A stretch of DNA of 64,000 nt, taken from Gammaproteobacteria bacterium 45_16_T64. GTDB taxonomy: Bacteria > Pseudomonadota > Gammaproteobacteria > Pseudomonadales > Ketobacteraceae. Positions 9,078-17,865 of the stretch are shown one piece after another (positions within the stretch are counted from its first letter, which is position 1; every line of letters starts with the position of its first letter). The notes under the pieces were generated by a model that was given only the letters and a program-made list of their open reading frames with translations, was not told the origin of the DNA and made no database searches. Location: NCBI GenBank assembly GCA_002162955.1, contig MABD01000024.1, positions 124,001-188,000 on the forward strand, given 5' to 3'. Both the position numbers and the translations under genes were made by a program.

Positions 9078-9605
9078 TTATTTGCAAGGCTCAATTGATG
9101 CGTCAAGATTAAGCTCGTCGCAAAATGTTGCAAATTCTTCTTTTAGGTTGCTGATGTTTAGGCCCCCAGGGATTTTTATCTCGACAGACAGGGAGAACAT
9201 TCTTGTTCCTGTATGGGGGGCAGCGTATGTCTCGGTGTGCATTTCTTCAATATTGATGAGCTTATCACTAAAGAAGCCTGTGATGTCGTGAACGATACCC
9301 AGGTTATCGATAGCAATGATTAACGCTTGATAGGGGAGTGCGGGCTCTTGATGAGGCTTTGATTGAGCGTTTTGGAAGGTGACCGTTAGTTCAAGAGAAG
9401 TAGCAGCATGCGATAAATTTTGTCTTAATGTACTTAGAGCTTCTCCGGGCCCAGAGACCATCATCAGCAGTGCAAAAGCATCCCCCAGTACCGTCATGCG
9501 AGTGTCTAGAATGTTGCATTCTTGGTCCAGAGTAAGTCTCGACAGTTCATTGATGATACCGGGCTTATCCGCACCAAGGGCCGAAATTACTAGATGTTCA
9601 TCCAT
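9078..9605 (-). CDS. gcvR: Glycine cleavage system regulator GcvR (two ACT domains)
   Basis: The 175-residue protein is made of two ACT domains: residues 3-80 (HLVISALGADKPGIINELSRL) and 90-170 (YQALIIAIDNLGIVHDITGFFSD). In enterobacteria GcvR binds glycine and GcvA to repress the glycine cleavage operon. No DNA-binding domain is present, which fits a protein acting through a partner. The gene is divergent from dapA across a 250-base intergenic region and is followed by the peroxiredoxin gene. The regulatory target in this organism is inference. Confidence 0.88.
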   Translation of the reverse strand: MDEHLVISALGADKPGIINELSRLTLDQECNILDTRMTVLGDAFALLMMVSGPGEALSTLRQNLSHAATSLELTVTFQNAQSKPHQEPALPYQALIIAIDNLGIVHDITGFFSDKLINIEEMHTETYAAPHTGTRMFSLSVEIKIPGGLNISNLKEEFATFCDELNLDASIEPCK

Positions 9606-9791
9606 TTCTGCTGCCCACTATAGCGTTAATGTTAAACAGTGTAGCACCGGTATCACGTAACAACTAGCTGAAAATGTTAATGTTATTGACTGTAATTAAA
9701 TTAATTAGGCCGTTCTTATGCGAAATTATGAGTTGATTGCATCAAAAGCAAGTGATTTCATTTAAATATACCCCTTGAAAGCGTTTGTACC

Positions 9792-9820
9792 TTGTTAAAT
9801 CTGTTGCTTGAAATTATCAT
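9792..9820 (+). promoter_or_regulatory. Candidate dapA promoter
   Basis: TTGTTA (9792-9797) and TATCAT (9815-9820) with 17-base spacing lie about 36 bases before the dapA ATG, in the divergent gcvR/dapA region. The rest of the 250-base gap (9606-9855) is AT-rich; no riboswitch-like structure was recognised in it. Confidence 0.45.
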
Positions 9821-9855
9821 ACGCGTTTGCATTTTAGGCTGGAGAAAGCACCCAA

Positions 9856-10734
9856 ATGATAACCGGAAGCATTGTTGCGTTAGTTACCCCAATGTTGAGC
9901 GATGGCGCCATTGATTGGGATCGTTTAGCAAATCTATTAGAAATGCACGTGGAGCAGGGGACTGATGCTATTGTGTCCGTTGGCACAACGGGTGAGTCGG
10001 CGACGCTGGATGTTAGTGAGCACTGTGATGTTATTAAGTTCACAGTAGAACAAATAAAGGGGCGAGTCCCTGTTATCGCTGGTACTGGGGCTAATTGTAC
10101 TCGTGAGGCTACAGAATTAACGCAACGTGCGAAATCGGTGGGTGTAGATGCCTGTTTATTGGTTGCGCCTTACTACAATAAGCCAACCCAGGAAGGGCTG
10201 TATCTGCATCACAAGACAATAGCGGATGCGGTGGCAATTCCACAAATGCTATATAATGTACCGGGCCGGACTATTGTAGATTTGTTACCAGAAACAGTTG
10301 CACGTTTGTCTGGGCATCCCAATATTGTTGCGATTAAAGAGGCTACCGGTGATATAGCGCGAGGAAAGAAAATACTTGAATTGTGTGGCGATAATATAGC
10401 GCTCTTTTCCGGCGATGACGCCACTTGCACTGAATTGATGTTAAATGGTGCCAAGGGAAATATTTCGGTCACAGCGAACGTTGCGCCTAAAATAATGTCT
10501 GAAATGTGCGCGGCAGCGATTGCCGGTGATCGCCAGAAGGCGGAAGCATTGAACGCCAAGGTGGTTGATCTGCATGATAATCTGTTTTGTGAGGCGAATC
10601 CTATTCCAGTGAAATGGGCGCTTCAGGAAATGGGCCTAATCGAAGGCGGAATTAGACTTCCGTTAACTCCTTATAGCGAGAAATTTCACGCGTCGTTGCG
10701 GGCTGCGCTTAAGCGTGCTGAAATAATTTCATAG
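9856..10734 (+). CDS. dapA: 4-hydroxy-tetrahydrodipicolinate synthase DapA
   Basis: Condenses pyruvate and aspartate semialdehyde, the first committed step to lysine and diaminopimelate. The 292-residue TIM barrel has the Schiff-base Lys161 (IVAIKEATGD), the proton-relay Tyr133 (MLYNVPGRT) and VGTTGESATL around residue 45, all at standard positions. GGAGAAAG lies upstream of the ATG. bamC starts 9 bases after the stop, the conserved dapA-bamC pair. Confidence 0.97.
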   Translation: MITGSIVALVTPMLSDGAIDWDRLANLLEMHVEQGTDAIVSVGTTGESATLDVSEHCDVIKFTVEQIKGRVPVIAGTGANCTREATELTQRAKSVGVDACLLVAPYYNKPTQEGLYLHHKTIADAVAIPQMLYNVPGRTIVDLLPETVARLSGHPNIVAIKEATGDIARGKKILELCGDNIALFSGDDATCTELMLNGAKGNISVTANVAPKIMSEMCAAAIAGDRQKAEALNAKVVDLHDNLFCEANPIPVKWALQEMGLIEGGIRLPLTPYSEKFHASLRAALKRAEIIS

Positions 10735-10743
10735 AGCCGATAA

Positions 10744-11826
10744 ATGAATAATAAAAAGATTAGTGTGCAATGTGCGGTAATTACGTGCGTGATTGTGTTT
10801 TTATCTGGGTGTTCCTGGTTGTTTGGTGATCAAGGTTCTTTCAGAGAAAGAACAATGGATTATAAAAAAGCGCAGGAGGCAAACCCTTTACGCTTCCCTC
10901 AGGGGGTTCGCCCTGACGGAGTGTCTGAGTTATACCCTATCCCTCGAGTGACCAAGAAAGGGGTGTTTGTACCTGAAACAGCAGAAGATATCCCTCGGCC
11001 TCAGTCTATCCTGTCAGTAGATGAAGACCTGGGGATAGAGTTTCGAACTGATGGTGAAATTACGTGGTTGGTTGTTGATCAAACGAAAGAAAAATTATGG
11101 GAGACGCTTAGGGACTTTTTGATTGCTTCAGGCATGAATATTGAAAGTGAAGATCAAAATATAGGCCTTATGGAGACGGCTTGGCTTAAACCCAGAGCTG
11201 TGGAAGAAGAAGGGTTGTGGTCGAGCTTTATTGATCTATTTACGGGAGATGACAAGGAAAACACCCGAGAGAAATTCCTTCTTACAGTTGAGCAGGTAGG
11301 GGCTTTGGATCGATATCAGATACACATCGGTCATGTTACGCGTATTCGCACAGACAAGGGGTTGCCCTCAGTAAATGCCGAAGAGTGGCGTGAAGAGTCA
11401 GAGAATCCAGAGTTGTTAGAAGTGCTTTATGCGGAAGTTGGTGATTATGTTGCAGATGAAAAAAGCCGTCGTGGTCATGCCTCCATTATGTCCCAAAACC
11501 TGACGGCAATGCCGAGCTACTTAATGACCCGTGATGGTAATGATTTCCCTGTGCTGATGATGCAGATGGATATCAATCGTGCCTGGATTGAGGTTGGAAT
11601 AGCGATAAAGAAGGCTAAGCTTGATCAGCAAGATCTAAATTTGAGCCTAGGTATTTATTATATTTCACTGGGGGTTGATGAAGATGAGAATCCAGTCGTA
11701 TACGAAGTGAAGTTGATCAGTGCGGAGAACGGTGTTCAGGTAGCTGTGCAGATTGATGATGACACCGTAGCGCCAGTGGAGGTGAGTGATACGCTGCTGA
11801 TCGCGATCAGTGAGAAGCTAGGGTAG
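10744..11826 (+). CDS. bamC: Outer membrane protein assembly factor BamC (NlpB)
   Basis: Lipoprotein subunit of the BAM complex that inserts beta-barrels into the outer membrane. The 360-residue product starts with a signal ending in the lipobox FLSGC (Cys23), then an acidic, largely unstructured stretch (FRERTMDYKKAQ...IPRPQSIL, the BamD-binding region in the family) and two helix-grip domains (ITWLVVDQTKEKLWETLRDFL and INRAWIEVGIAIKKAKL). It is translationally coupled to the next gene: its stop TAG shares one base with the GTG start. Confidence 0.9.
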   Translation: MNNKKISVQCAVITCVIVFLSGCSWLFGDQGSFRERTMDYKKAQEANPLRFPQGVRPDGVSELYPIPRVTKKGVFVPETAEDIPRPQSILSVDEDLGIEFRTDGEITWLVVDQTKEKLWETLRDFLIASGMNIESEDQNIGLMETAWLKPRAVEEEGLWSSFIDLFTGDDKENTREKFLLTVEQVGALDRYQIHIGHVTRIRTDKGLPSVNAEEWREESENPELLEVLYAEVGDYVADEKSRRGHASIMSQNLTAMPSYLMTRDGNDFPVLMMQMDINRAWIEVGIAIKKAKLDQQDLNLSLGIYYISLGVDEDENPVVYEVKLISAENGVQVAVQIDDDTVAPVEVSDTLLIAISEKLG

Positions 11827-12623
11827 TGAGATTTGCCTCAATTGGCAGTGGTAGCGAAGGCAATGGCACGTTAATTTGCCATAAAGATACCGTAATATTG
11901 TTGGATTGTGGGTTTAGCGCTAAGGAGACTGTGCGCCGATTGAGATGTAAAGGTATTGAGCCTGAGCAATTATCGGCTATCCTTGTGACCCACGAACATG
12001 GTGACCATATAAAAGGGGTGTCGGTTTTATCTTCACAATACGATATACCGGTATACCTTACATGGGGAACATTTTGCTGCAAACCGCTGCAAAAACGTCC
12101 GCTTGATGAACGCTTGGTAAATATTATTACGCCTCATCAGTCGTTTGCGGTGGGAAGTATTCAGGTGCAGCCGGTACCAGTTCCTCATGATGCGCGAGAG
12201 CCAGCTCAGTTTGTATTTTCAAATGAGCGCTGGCGACTAGGGGTGTTAACGGACGTAGGGAGTATTACCCCCCACATCATCAGTGTTTATGAGGATTGTG
12301 ATGCTTTGTTGCTGGAGTGCAATCATGATTTGTCGTTGCTTGCCAATGGCTCGTACCCCCCGGCGTTAAAGCGGAGGGTTGCTGGCGATTATGGGCATCT
12401 GAATAATCAGCAGGCAGCTTCATTGTTACAATCGGTTTATAGTGAGCGAATGCAGCATTTGGTTGTGACTCATATAAGTCAGAAGAATAACGAACTTGAA
12501 AAGGTTACGGATTCGCTAGTGGCGGCAATACACTGTTGTCCTGACTGGATTCGGATGGCTGATCAAGATAATGGTTTTGAATGGATGACGCTGACAGAGA
12601 AGGTTGCTGTGAGTGAGGTGTAA
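11826..12623 (+). CDS. MBL-fold metallohydrolase (YycJ/VicX-like)
   Basis: A 265-residue beta-lactamase-fold hydrolase with the metal motif THEHGDH (residues 55-61), an N-terminal FASIGSGSEGNGTLI strand and later LLLECNHD and VVTHISQKNNE, which could supply the remaining ligands. Relatives are poorly characterised nucleases or phosphodiesterases; the substrate is unknown. The start is GTG, overlapping the bamC stop by one base, so it is translationally coupled to bamC. The same gene follows bamC in Pseudomonas, suggesting a retained functional association. Confidence 0.85.
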   Translation: MRFASIGSGSEGNGTLICHKDTVILLDCGFSAKETVRRLRCKGIEPEQLSAILVTHEHGDHIKGVSVLSSQYDIPVYLTWGTFCCKPLQKRPLDERLVNIITPHQSFAVGSIQVQPVPVPHDAREPAQFVFSNERWRLGVLTDVGSITPHIISVYEDCDALLLECNHDLSLLANGSYPPALKRRVAGDYGHLNNQQAASLLQSVYSERMQHLVVTHISQKNNELEKVTDSLVAAIHCCPDWIRMADQDNGFEWMTLTEKVAVSEV

Positions 12624-12826
12624 GTGGATATCTGCGGATTTCACTTAGAAGAACTAAAGTATATTTAATGTTAATAAATCGATAGGTTTGGAGATCGAGA
12701 CGGAAAAGCTTATTTTGTTGTATCGCAATGATACTTCTGCCCTTGATGGTAAAAAATTGAGCAATTAGACCGCAAAGGTATGGTGAACAATAAGTTCAAC
12801 GCCTTTATTATGCATCAAAGGTATCG

Positions 12827-13135
12827 TCAAAAAGTGTCAGTGACTCGATAGAAATTTGGCGTGGGTTTGTAGGTCAATAACTCAGAAAGGTCTGGGTGAC
12901 TCTTGGCTTTCTGAGCGAATGCCTTGAAGTCGGCGGCACTTTCCCAGTGGGCGTAATTAACGATCGTAAGTCCGTCTAAGGCTTCGTGTAATGTTGCAGA
13001 TATAAAGCCGGGTTGTTGGCTAAGAAACTCTTTGATGTACCGACGTATCGATATTAATGCTTGTTTTTGGGTTTGTGGAGTGGTCGTGAAATTGACAAGA
13101 ACGACAAAAGGGCTGGCGAGATTGTTAAGCGGCAT
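12827..13135 (-). CDS. Antibiotic biosynthesis monooxygenase (ABM) domain protein
   Basis: A 102-residue single-domain protein with the dimeric alpha/beta-barrel ABM pattern: N-terminal strand FVVLVNFTTTPQ, helix KQALISIRRYIKEFLSQQPGFISATLHE, then VNYAHWESAADFKAF. Such proteins include heme- or quinone-modifying oxygenases, but many are uncharacterised, so no substrate is assigned. It sits alone, pointing toward the MBL gene across a 200-base gap in which nothing is recognised. Confidence 0.8.
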   Translation of the reverse strand: MPLNNLASPFVVLVNFTTTPQTQKQALISIRRYIKEFLSQQPGFISATLHEALDGLTIVNYAHWESAADFKAFAQKAKSHPDLSELLTYKPTPNFYRVTDTF

Positions 13136-13154
13136 TTTGGCGATATCTCCTAGT

Positions 13155-13208
13155 AAATGGCATCAATAATAGAAGGGCTTCTATGGCCCAGCATTATTGA
13201 TGCCATTT
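13155..13208 (-). terminator. Long-stem hairpin after the outer-membrane barrel gene
   Basis: A perfect inverted repeat with 16-base arms (13155-13170 and 13193-13208) and a 22-base interior that itself can form a GGGC/GCCC stem. It lies between the end of the barrel gene and the start of the ABM gene, in terminator position for the minus strand. The T run is longer on the plus strand. Confidence 0.5.
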
Positions 13209-13241
13209 TTAACGGTGCATCACAACTATTAATACCAATTA

Positions 13242-13997
13242 CTAGAAGTGGAATGTTGCTGCGGCATATACGCCAGAGAACGCCAAGTCTGCCTCAAGGT
13301 CGTCTTCGTCAACTTGAATGACGATATTGCGATAACCGGCCTCAACTCCCAGCCCAATGGTTGATTCGTAACCTATTTTTGCGATGGAGTCTAAGAATGC
13401 GTTACCGCCAGATCCAATCCAGTTGCCTGCGGCGGCGACGTATAGGCCGGTCAGTGGCAGGTCAATTTGCGCTTTTCCGTACAGCAGAGGCGCAACGAAA
13501 TCGAGGTCTTCCTGAGCGCTATCCGTAGCACTTTGTAGGCTGATTTCTCCATCAAACTGACGTACTGTTATGCCTAAATCTAAATTGACCCAGTTATCCA
13601 ATAATTCATAATACAGGGTGGCGTCTATATGGGAAATGTCGATAGTGGAGTCCACTGCTTGACCTGCGGTAAAGCTTCCGCCTTCAAATTCAATGTCACG
13701 GGTTATTATGCTCGATGCGTCTTGATCAGCTTGTGTGGAAGCCAGCATTACATTTGGTAGAAAAGGAACCGGGTGCTCAATGGCAATATAAATATATTGA
13801 CCTGACTCATCGTCAAGGCCTAAGTCATCCTCGAGATCAATTGACCCAACGTCGCTAGAAAGGTCACTATCCTCAAAGTCTCCGGTGAACTCAAACTTTT
13901 GTGAACCTCCACCAACATAAACACCAAACACAGTATCAGCATGGGCGGCGTAGGGAAGTGCGAGTCCTAAAAGGACGGGGATGAGGGTTTTTTTCAT
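13242..13997 (-). CDS. Outer-membrane beta-barrel protein (TIGR04219-like)
   Basis: A 251-residue predicted outer-membrane protein with signal peptide MKKTLIPVLLGLALPYAAHA followed by DTVFGVYVGGG, alternating amphipathic strands, Asp-rich turns (DFEDSDLSSDVGSIDLEDD) and a C-terminal aromatic strand ending GVYAAATFHF, the terminal Phe expected by the BAM complex. It resembles the TIGR04219 family of small barrels of unknown function. GGAGA lies before the ATG. It is downstream of, and co-oriented with, the SRPBCC and dehydrogenase-like genes, 75 bases after the former. Confidence 0.75.
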   Translation of the reverse strand: MKKTLIPVLLGLALPYAAHADTVFGVYVGGGSQKFEFTGDFEDSDLSSDVGSIDLEDDLGLDDESGQYIYIAIEHPVPFLPNVMLASTQADQDASSIITRDIEFEGGSFTAGQAVDSTIDISHIDATLYYELLDNWVNLDLGITVRQFDGEISLQSATDSAQEDLDFVAPLLYGKAQIDLPLTGLYVAAAGNWIGSGGNAFLDSIAKIGYESTIGLGVEAGYRNIVIQVDEDDLEADLAFSGVYAAATFHF

Positions 13998-14072
13998 TAT
14001 TAATCTCCTATCTGGTTTCGCTAAGTATTACAGCATGTTGTGGAAAGTCAAAGAACCAGTCTTGGATTGGTA

Positions 14073-14507
14073 TTAATACCGTGAGGCTAACTTATCCAGC
14101 GCAGAGGAAATTGATTTCTCCAATCCTAATTTTATGATGGACCCTAAAAATGGAATCGGTAACTTGGGCTCCAGTTGGATAGTGTAATGAAGCTTTGTCT
14201 TACCGTCGTTGTCGGTGAAAGTCATACGGCCCATATGATTTTTGATTGGGCTACCTTTACTGATGGTATATTCCATCAGTTTGTTTTTTTCGTACGAGAC
14301 AACTGTTTCTTCAAATAGCGGCGCTAGCGGAAGCTTTATTGATCGAATACTGCCTACGCCGTTAACGCTATCACTTTCACTGTCGACAATTCGAGTGATA
14401 GGGGTCGACATTAGTTCACCGAAAGTCGCGTGATCAGTGAGGGCTTCGAAAACGGTATCTATCGGGGCGTTAAATTCTTTGATAAGAGTGATGTTTTGCA
14501 CAGACAT
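14073..14507 (-). CDS. SRPBCC (START-like) family protein
   Basis: A 144-residue helix-grip protein (polyketide cyclase/dehydrase-like). IKEFNAPIDTVFEALTDHATFGELM is the typical N-terminal strand-helix, and the C-terminal helix IIKLGLEKSISSALDKLA closes the ligand cavity. These proteins bind hydrophobic ligands; the ligand here is unknown. AGGAGA lies before the ATG. It is directly downstream of the dehydrogenase-like gene (40 bases), so a shared role in lipid modification is possible but is inference. Confidence 0.8.
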   Translation of the reverse strand: MSVQNITLIKEFNAPIDTVFEALTDHATFGELMSTPITRIVDSESDSVNGVGSIRSIKLPLAPLFEETVVSYEKNKLMEYTISKGSPIKNHMGRMTFTDNDGKTKLHYTIQLEPKLPIPFLGSIIKLGLEKSISSALDKLASRY

Positions 14508-14547
14508 GGTGAGTCTCCTTTGGTCAATAGTTAGGAATGATCAATCA

Positions 14548-15777
14548 TTACGACGTGATTTGAAATTTAATGCCAGCATTTTCAAGTCTGCCAATGAGGG
14601 GCTCCCCCATAGCAACTGCCGGAGTAATGACGCCATAAGTTTTGGGCGATAGCTCCTGATCAAATGCTAGGCACAAAGCAGACTCCGCGAGCATTTTGGC
14701 TGTTTCGCCATAACCAGGATCACCGCCTGATATTTCGGTCCAAACCATTAGGTCACGGGCCTTGCCTAGCATCTTCACGGAAAACCAGCCCTTTTCGCGC
14801 TCAGCGTCTGTAGGTCCGTCACCTGGCGCTTTTATTTTGAGTAGAAGGTTTCTTGTTAAACTTACCTGCGATAGCGCCACCAGACTGCTAATTCCTGCAA
14901 GTCCTGCTAAAACAGTGGGAAGCTCTTTGACAAGTGCAAAGTGTCCATATTTGAAATTGGGGCCGTAGTTGGATCTAGCGCGGGCACTGCGTCTGACTAC
15001 TTGGGGGTCTATTGTCGGTAAAGGGCAGGCCCAGCGGCCGAACTCCTTTTTGTACTGAATACGCATTGGTGTCGTACCAACACGGCGCTGTGGCGTTGAT
15101 TGACTGCGTTTTTTAGCTTGGTCCCAGTGCTTTTTCTTTTCATAGAAACTGCGTATTCGAGAAAATTGAGTGATGGCTGAATGCCACGTACCCCCTGAAA
15201 ATGTTCCGCCAGCCCTCACAAAACCTTCGATACTTATACTTTCCTTCTCGGCATGGTCTTTTCCAATTAGCTGATTTATAGCATTAACAGTAAAGAGTGC
15301 TCCAAGGTCGTGAGGAATGCTGTCGAAGCCGCAGCTGTTAACAATTTTTATTCGTTTTTTTTCAGCGACTTCATCGTAATAGTGCGCTATTGCATCGACG
15401 AATTCGGGTTCGCCCGTCAAATCCACATAGTGTGTTTCGGCTTCGATACATGCTTTTACCAGTGTTTCACCGTAGTGAAGGTAAGGCCCTACCGTTGTAA
15501 TAATTACGTGACATTGCTCTGCCATACTTCTCAGGCTTTTTGCATCATTGATATCCGCGTTAATTATACCGATATTGTTTGTGCCTACTCCTGGGTTAGC
15601 TTCTGTGAGTTTGCGTTTGGCTTCTTCTAACTTGCTGGGGCTTCTGCCAGCGAGAGCCCAGGATAACTTTTTGCGCTCGTTGCATTGAGATAGATATTTT
15701 GCTGTCAAGAACCCGGTGTATCCGGTGGCGCCAAAGATTACGATGTCATAGGGGCGTTTTGAAAGAGGTGTAGACAT
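14548..15777 (-). CDS. Saccharopine dehydrogenase-like / trans-acting enoyl reductase family protein
   Basis: A 409-residue protein with an N-terminal Rossmann fold (YDIVIFGATGYTGFLTAKYL), VDLTGEPEFVDAIAHYYDE and CGFDSIPHDLGAL motifs. These are characteristic of the saccharopine dehydrogenase-like group that includes mycobacterial trans-acting enoyl reductases rather than true lysine-pathway enzymes. The start at ATG 15777 gives MSTPLSKRPYDIVIFG; the open frame extends upstream to 15885, but those residues look non-coding. It probably acts on a lipid substrate, which is inference from relatives. The gene leads a minus-strand cluster with the SRPBCC and barrel genes. Confidence 0.82.
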   Translation of the reverse strand: MSTPLSKRPYDIVIFGATGYTGFLTAKYLSQCNERKKLSWALAGRSPSKLEEAKRKLTEANPGVGTNNIGIINADINDAKSLRSMAEQCHVIITTVGPYLHYGETLVKACIEAETHYVDLTGEPEFVDAIAHYYDEVAEKKRIKIVNSCGFDSIPHDLGALFTVNAINQLIGKDHAEKESISIEGFVRAGGTFSGGTWHSAITQFSRIRSFYEKKKHWDQAKKRSQSTPQRRVGTTPMRIQYKKEFGRWACPLPTIDPQVVRRSARARSNYGPNFKYGHFALVKELPTVLAGLAGISSLVALSQVSLTRNLLLKIKAPGDGPTDAEREKGWFSVKMLGKARDLMVWTEISGGDPGYGETAKMLAESALCLAFDQELSPKTYGVITPAVAMGEPLIGRLENAGIKFQITS

Positions 15778-16037
15778 AACAGATGGGGGCCTTGATTGTG
15801 TCGAGTATTTACAGGTATACGTCATGTTTTGTTTTAAGTAAACGTTAACTGCGTTTAGCGGCCTCATCAACCCATTTGTGTTCAAAAAGCAGGCTGTTTA
15901 AGACTGAATTACCAAAGAGATCGTGAAAAGGTAGACAGCGAATAAAATTCTATATATTAGTGGAAGTTAACGTTACGGTAACAGTAAGTGACATTGAGTA
16001 ACAATAGGTAATCCTAAATAATTGAGTGGGTGCTGTA

Positions 16038-16457
16038 ATGGATAATATCCGTTTGGTTCGCGACTATATGCGAAAGAAAGATTTGAGTTTTGATGTGCGA
16101 GATGACGTGGCGGATATCGCGGCAACATTAGTTGAGCATGAATTAACGGGCGCCCCTGTAATCGGTGCTGATGGGGTGGTTTTAGGGTTTGTCTCGGAAC
16201 AGGATTGCATTAAAGAAATGCTTAATACTGCATTTCACTGTGAGTTGACGGCGACCGCGGCCGATATCATGAGGTCTGATGTGTTAACGGTGGATGGTGG
16301 GATGGAAATCTCCGTATTGGCGGAACAGATGTGCGGTAATAAACCCAAAATGTACCCAGTGACTGAGAATGGGACGTGTGTAGGGTTAATTACACGCCCA
16401 GATGTATTGAGAGCGTTGGTTGATAGTACGGCTGAGTGTCATCAACCGAGTCGTTAA
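16038..16457 (+). CDS. CBS-domain-pair protein
   Basis: A 139-residue protein consisting of two CBS motifs (residues ~6-62: MRKKDLSFDVRDDVADIAATLVEHELTGAPVIGADGVVLGFVSEQD; ~72-128: IMRSDVLTVDGGM...MYPVTENGTCVGLITRPDVLRAL). CBS pairs sense adenine nucleotides or related ligands; the effector domain, if any, is elsewhere. ATG 16038 is preferred to GTG 16026 because GAGTGGG lies upstream. Its last 4 bases overlap the end of the convergent zinc-finger gene. Confidence 0.85.
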   Translation: MDNIRLVRDYMRKKDLSFDVRDDVADIAATLVEHELTGAPVIGADGVVLGFVSEQDCIKEMLNTAFHCELTATAADIMRSDVLTVDGGMEISVLAEQMCGNKPKMYPVTENGTCVGLITRPDVLRALVDSTAECHQPSR

Positions 16458-16825
16458 TGTCGGTCTTGTGGTGTTTCGAGCGTGCTTTGGCACTTAATGC
16501 AGTATTTCGCCTCTGGTTTTATTTCTAATCTGGCAAAGTAAATAAGGTCATCGCAGCGCTCACAATAGCCGTAATCGTTTGTCTCTAGTCGATGTAGGGC
16601 TTGCAGGGTCAGTTTGAGTGATGCTTCCTGTGCGGATTGGTTGGCTGAGGCCATTTTTTGTTGTTGGATGGCGTCAATCCGAGTGACTCTCCCTTGTGCT
16701 TGCTGATCAAGGGGGACTGGCTTGCATGAATCTGCTAATCGATGGAGGGAGTATGTTAAGTGTTTTTTTTGCTGGTTCAGTTTTTGCTGGAGCGTACTGA
16801 GCTGTTCTGTTGATAGTTTTTCCAT
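16454..16825 (-). CDS. DksA/TraR-type C4 zinc-finger protein
   Basis: A 123-residue small relative of DksA with a long N-terminal helical hairpin (LQQKLNQQKKHLTYSLHRLADSC) and a C-terminal C4 zinc finger CERCDDLIYF...YCIKC. The coiled-coil tip contains RVTRIDAIQQQK, with one acidic residue where DksA has the functional acidic pair. It could bind the RNA polymerase secondary channel, but that is inference. ATG 16825 has GGTGAG 9 bases upstream; ATG 16837 is an alternative. The gene overlaps the convergent CBS gene by 4 bases. Confidence 0.85.
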   Translation of the reverse strand: MEKLSTEQLSTLQQKLNQQKKHLTYSLHRLADSCKPVPLDQQAQGRVTRIDAIQQQKMASANQSAQEASLKLTLQALHRLETNDYGYCERCDDLIYFARLEIKPEAKYCIKCQSTLETPQDRH

Positions 16826-16921
16826 CGATCTCACCATTTATTTTACGCACTGCGTTTAGCACTTGTTATTGATCTGGTATATGAGACATTACGCTCATAA
16901 CACATGAATTGAGAGCTATTT

Positions 16922-17611
16922 ATGTCTGATTTTGATGCTCAACTTTTTTCGGATAAGCAGGGGGTGTTGTCGAACACTCGCGTTGAACCACGTTTGCTAC
17001 CCCAGGTCCCTCAGATAACTTTATGGTTGTTGGGGGATGATTTTCCGAGGAGTTCTGTTAGCGAAGAAGAGTATCTTCAGGCTATGGCCTCTCCGCCATA
17101 TTGGGCGTTTTGTTGGGGGGGAGGGCAGGCGCTCGCCAAGTATCTATATGAACACCCAGATTTAGTTGAGAATAAGCGTGTCGTTGATTTTGGTGCTGGT
17201 TCGGGGGTGGTATCTATCGCTGCGATGCTTCAAGGGGGAAGTGCCGCATTGGCTGTGGATTGTGATCCTAAAGCGCTTGTTGCGGTTGAAAATAATGCAA
17301 AGCTAAATAATGTACGTGTTGCGACTACTGGTGAGATGCCATCTTTGGATAAGCTGTCAGCAGGGTGGGATATGATTTTTGCTGCAGATATTTGCTACGA
17401 GGAATTGGGGTTGGATTGGTTGGAGTCATATGTGAACGATTCTGTCGTGTTAGGAGGCCCCGAGTTAGTATTGGCAGATTCACGGTATTCTGACTTGCAG
17501 GAAACAATGCCGGGGTTAAAAAAGGTGGCTCGATATAGAGTAAGGACGTTCCCTGACTTGGATGAGGCGGAGCAATTTGATTGGGTGACAATCTATCGCA
17601 CCGTCAAGTGA
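16922..17611 (+). CDS. Class I SAM-dependent methyltransferase (ETFB-lysine/PrmA-like)
   Basis: A 229-residue methyltransferase with motif I RVVDFGAGSGVVSIAAML (residues ~83-100), the acidic strand end AVDCDPKAL and the motif IV region WDMIFAADICYEE. The segment ASPPYWAFCWGGGQALAKYL before motif I is typical of the METTL20-like group that methylates electron-transfer flavoprotein beta or other proteins. The actual substrate is unknown. It stands alone, divergent from the zinc-finger gene, with GAGAG before the ATG. A 254-base gap with a CRP-like site follows. Confidence 0.82.
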   Translation: MSDFDAQLFSDKQGVLSNTRVEPRLLPQVPQITLWLLGDDFPRSSVSEEEYLQAMASPPYWAFCWGGGQALAKYLYEHPDLVENKRVVDFGAGSGVVSIAAMLQGGSAALAVDCDPKALVAVENNAKLNNVRVATTGEMPSLDKLSAGWDMIFAADICYEELGLDWLESYVNDSVVLGGPELVLADSRYSDLQETMPGLKKVARYRVRTFPDLDEAEQFDWVTIYRTVK

Positions 17612-17666
17612 ACCGCTAAGTTTAGTTGATGATGATCCACTAGGCCTTGATGTATGCTCAATCATT

Positions 17667-17682
17667 TGTGAGTTAAATCACA
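17667..17682. promoter_or_regulatory. CRP/Vfr-like binding site
   Basis: TGTGA (17667-17671), six bases, then TCACA (17678-17682): a perfect match to the symmetric core of the CRP consensus. It lies in the 254-base gap before the large M48-like gene. A weak -10-like TACTAT (17714-17719) is downstream at a plausible distance for activation. The match is by eye only. Confidence 0.5.
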
Positions 17683-17865
17683 CTCTGAGTATCTTTGTGA
17701 AGCGCAAAACCCTTACTATTTCTGAAGGTTACAATCAACAACATTTATTCACATAATCACGTTAAGACATCAACTTAGTATCCTGGTGTTGCCTGCTATA
17801 GTCATGCCTCAATATCGAGATTTTTGCGAGAATCTCATCTTTATTTCCAGTAGATCGAACTGTTT

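Noticed and set aside
9606-9855. Lysine riboswitch before dapA
   Set aside because: The interval is AT-rich without the conserved aptamer helices; only an ordinary promoter is visible.
12624-12826. Terminator or small gene after the MBL hydrolase
   Set aside because: TAAGTG/CACTTA can pair weakly but has no T run, and no open frame or RNA signature is convincing.
15310-15630. 106-codon plus-strand frame rich in Cys, Phe and Tyr
   Set aside because: Antisense to the saccharopine-dehydrogenase-like gene; no start signal.
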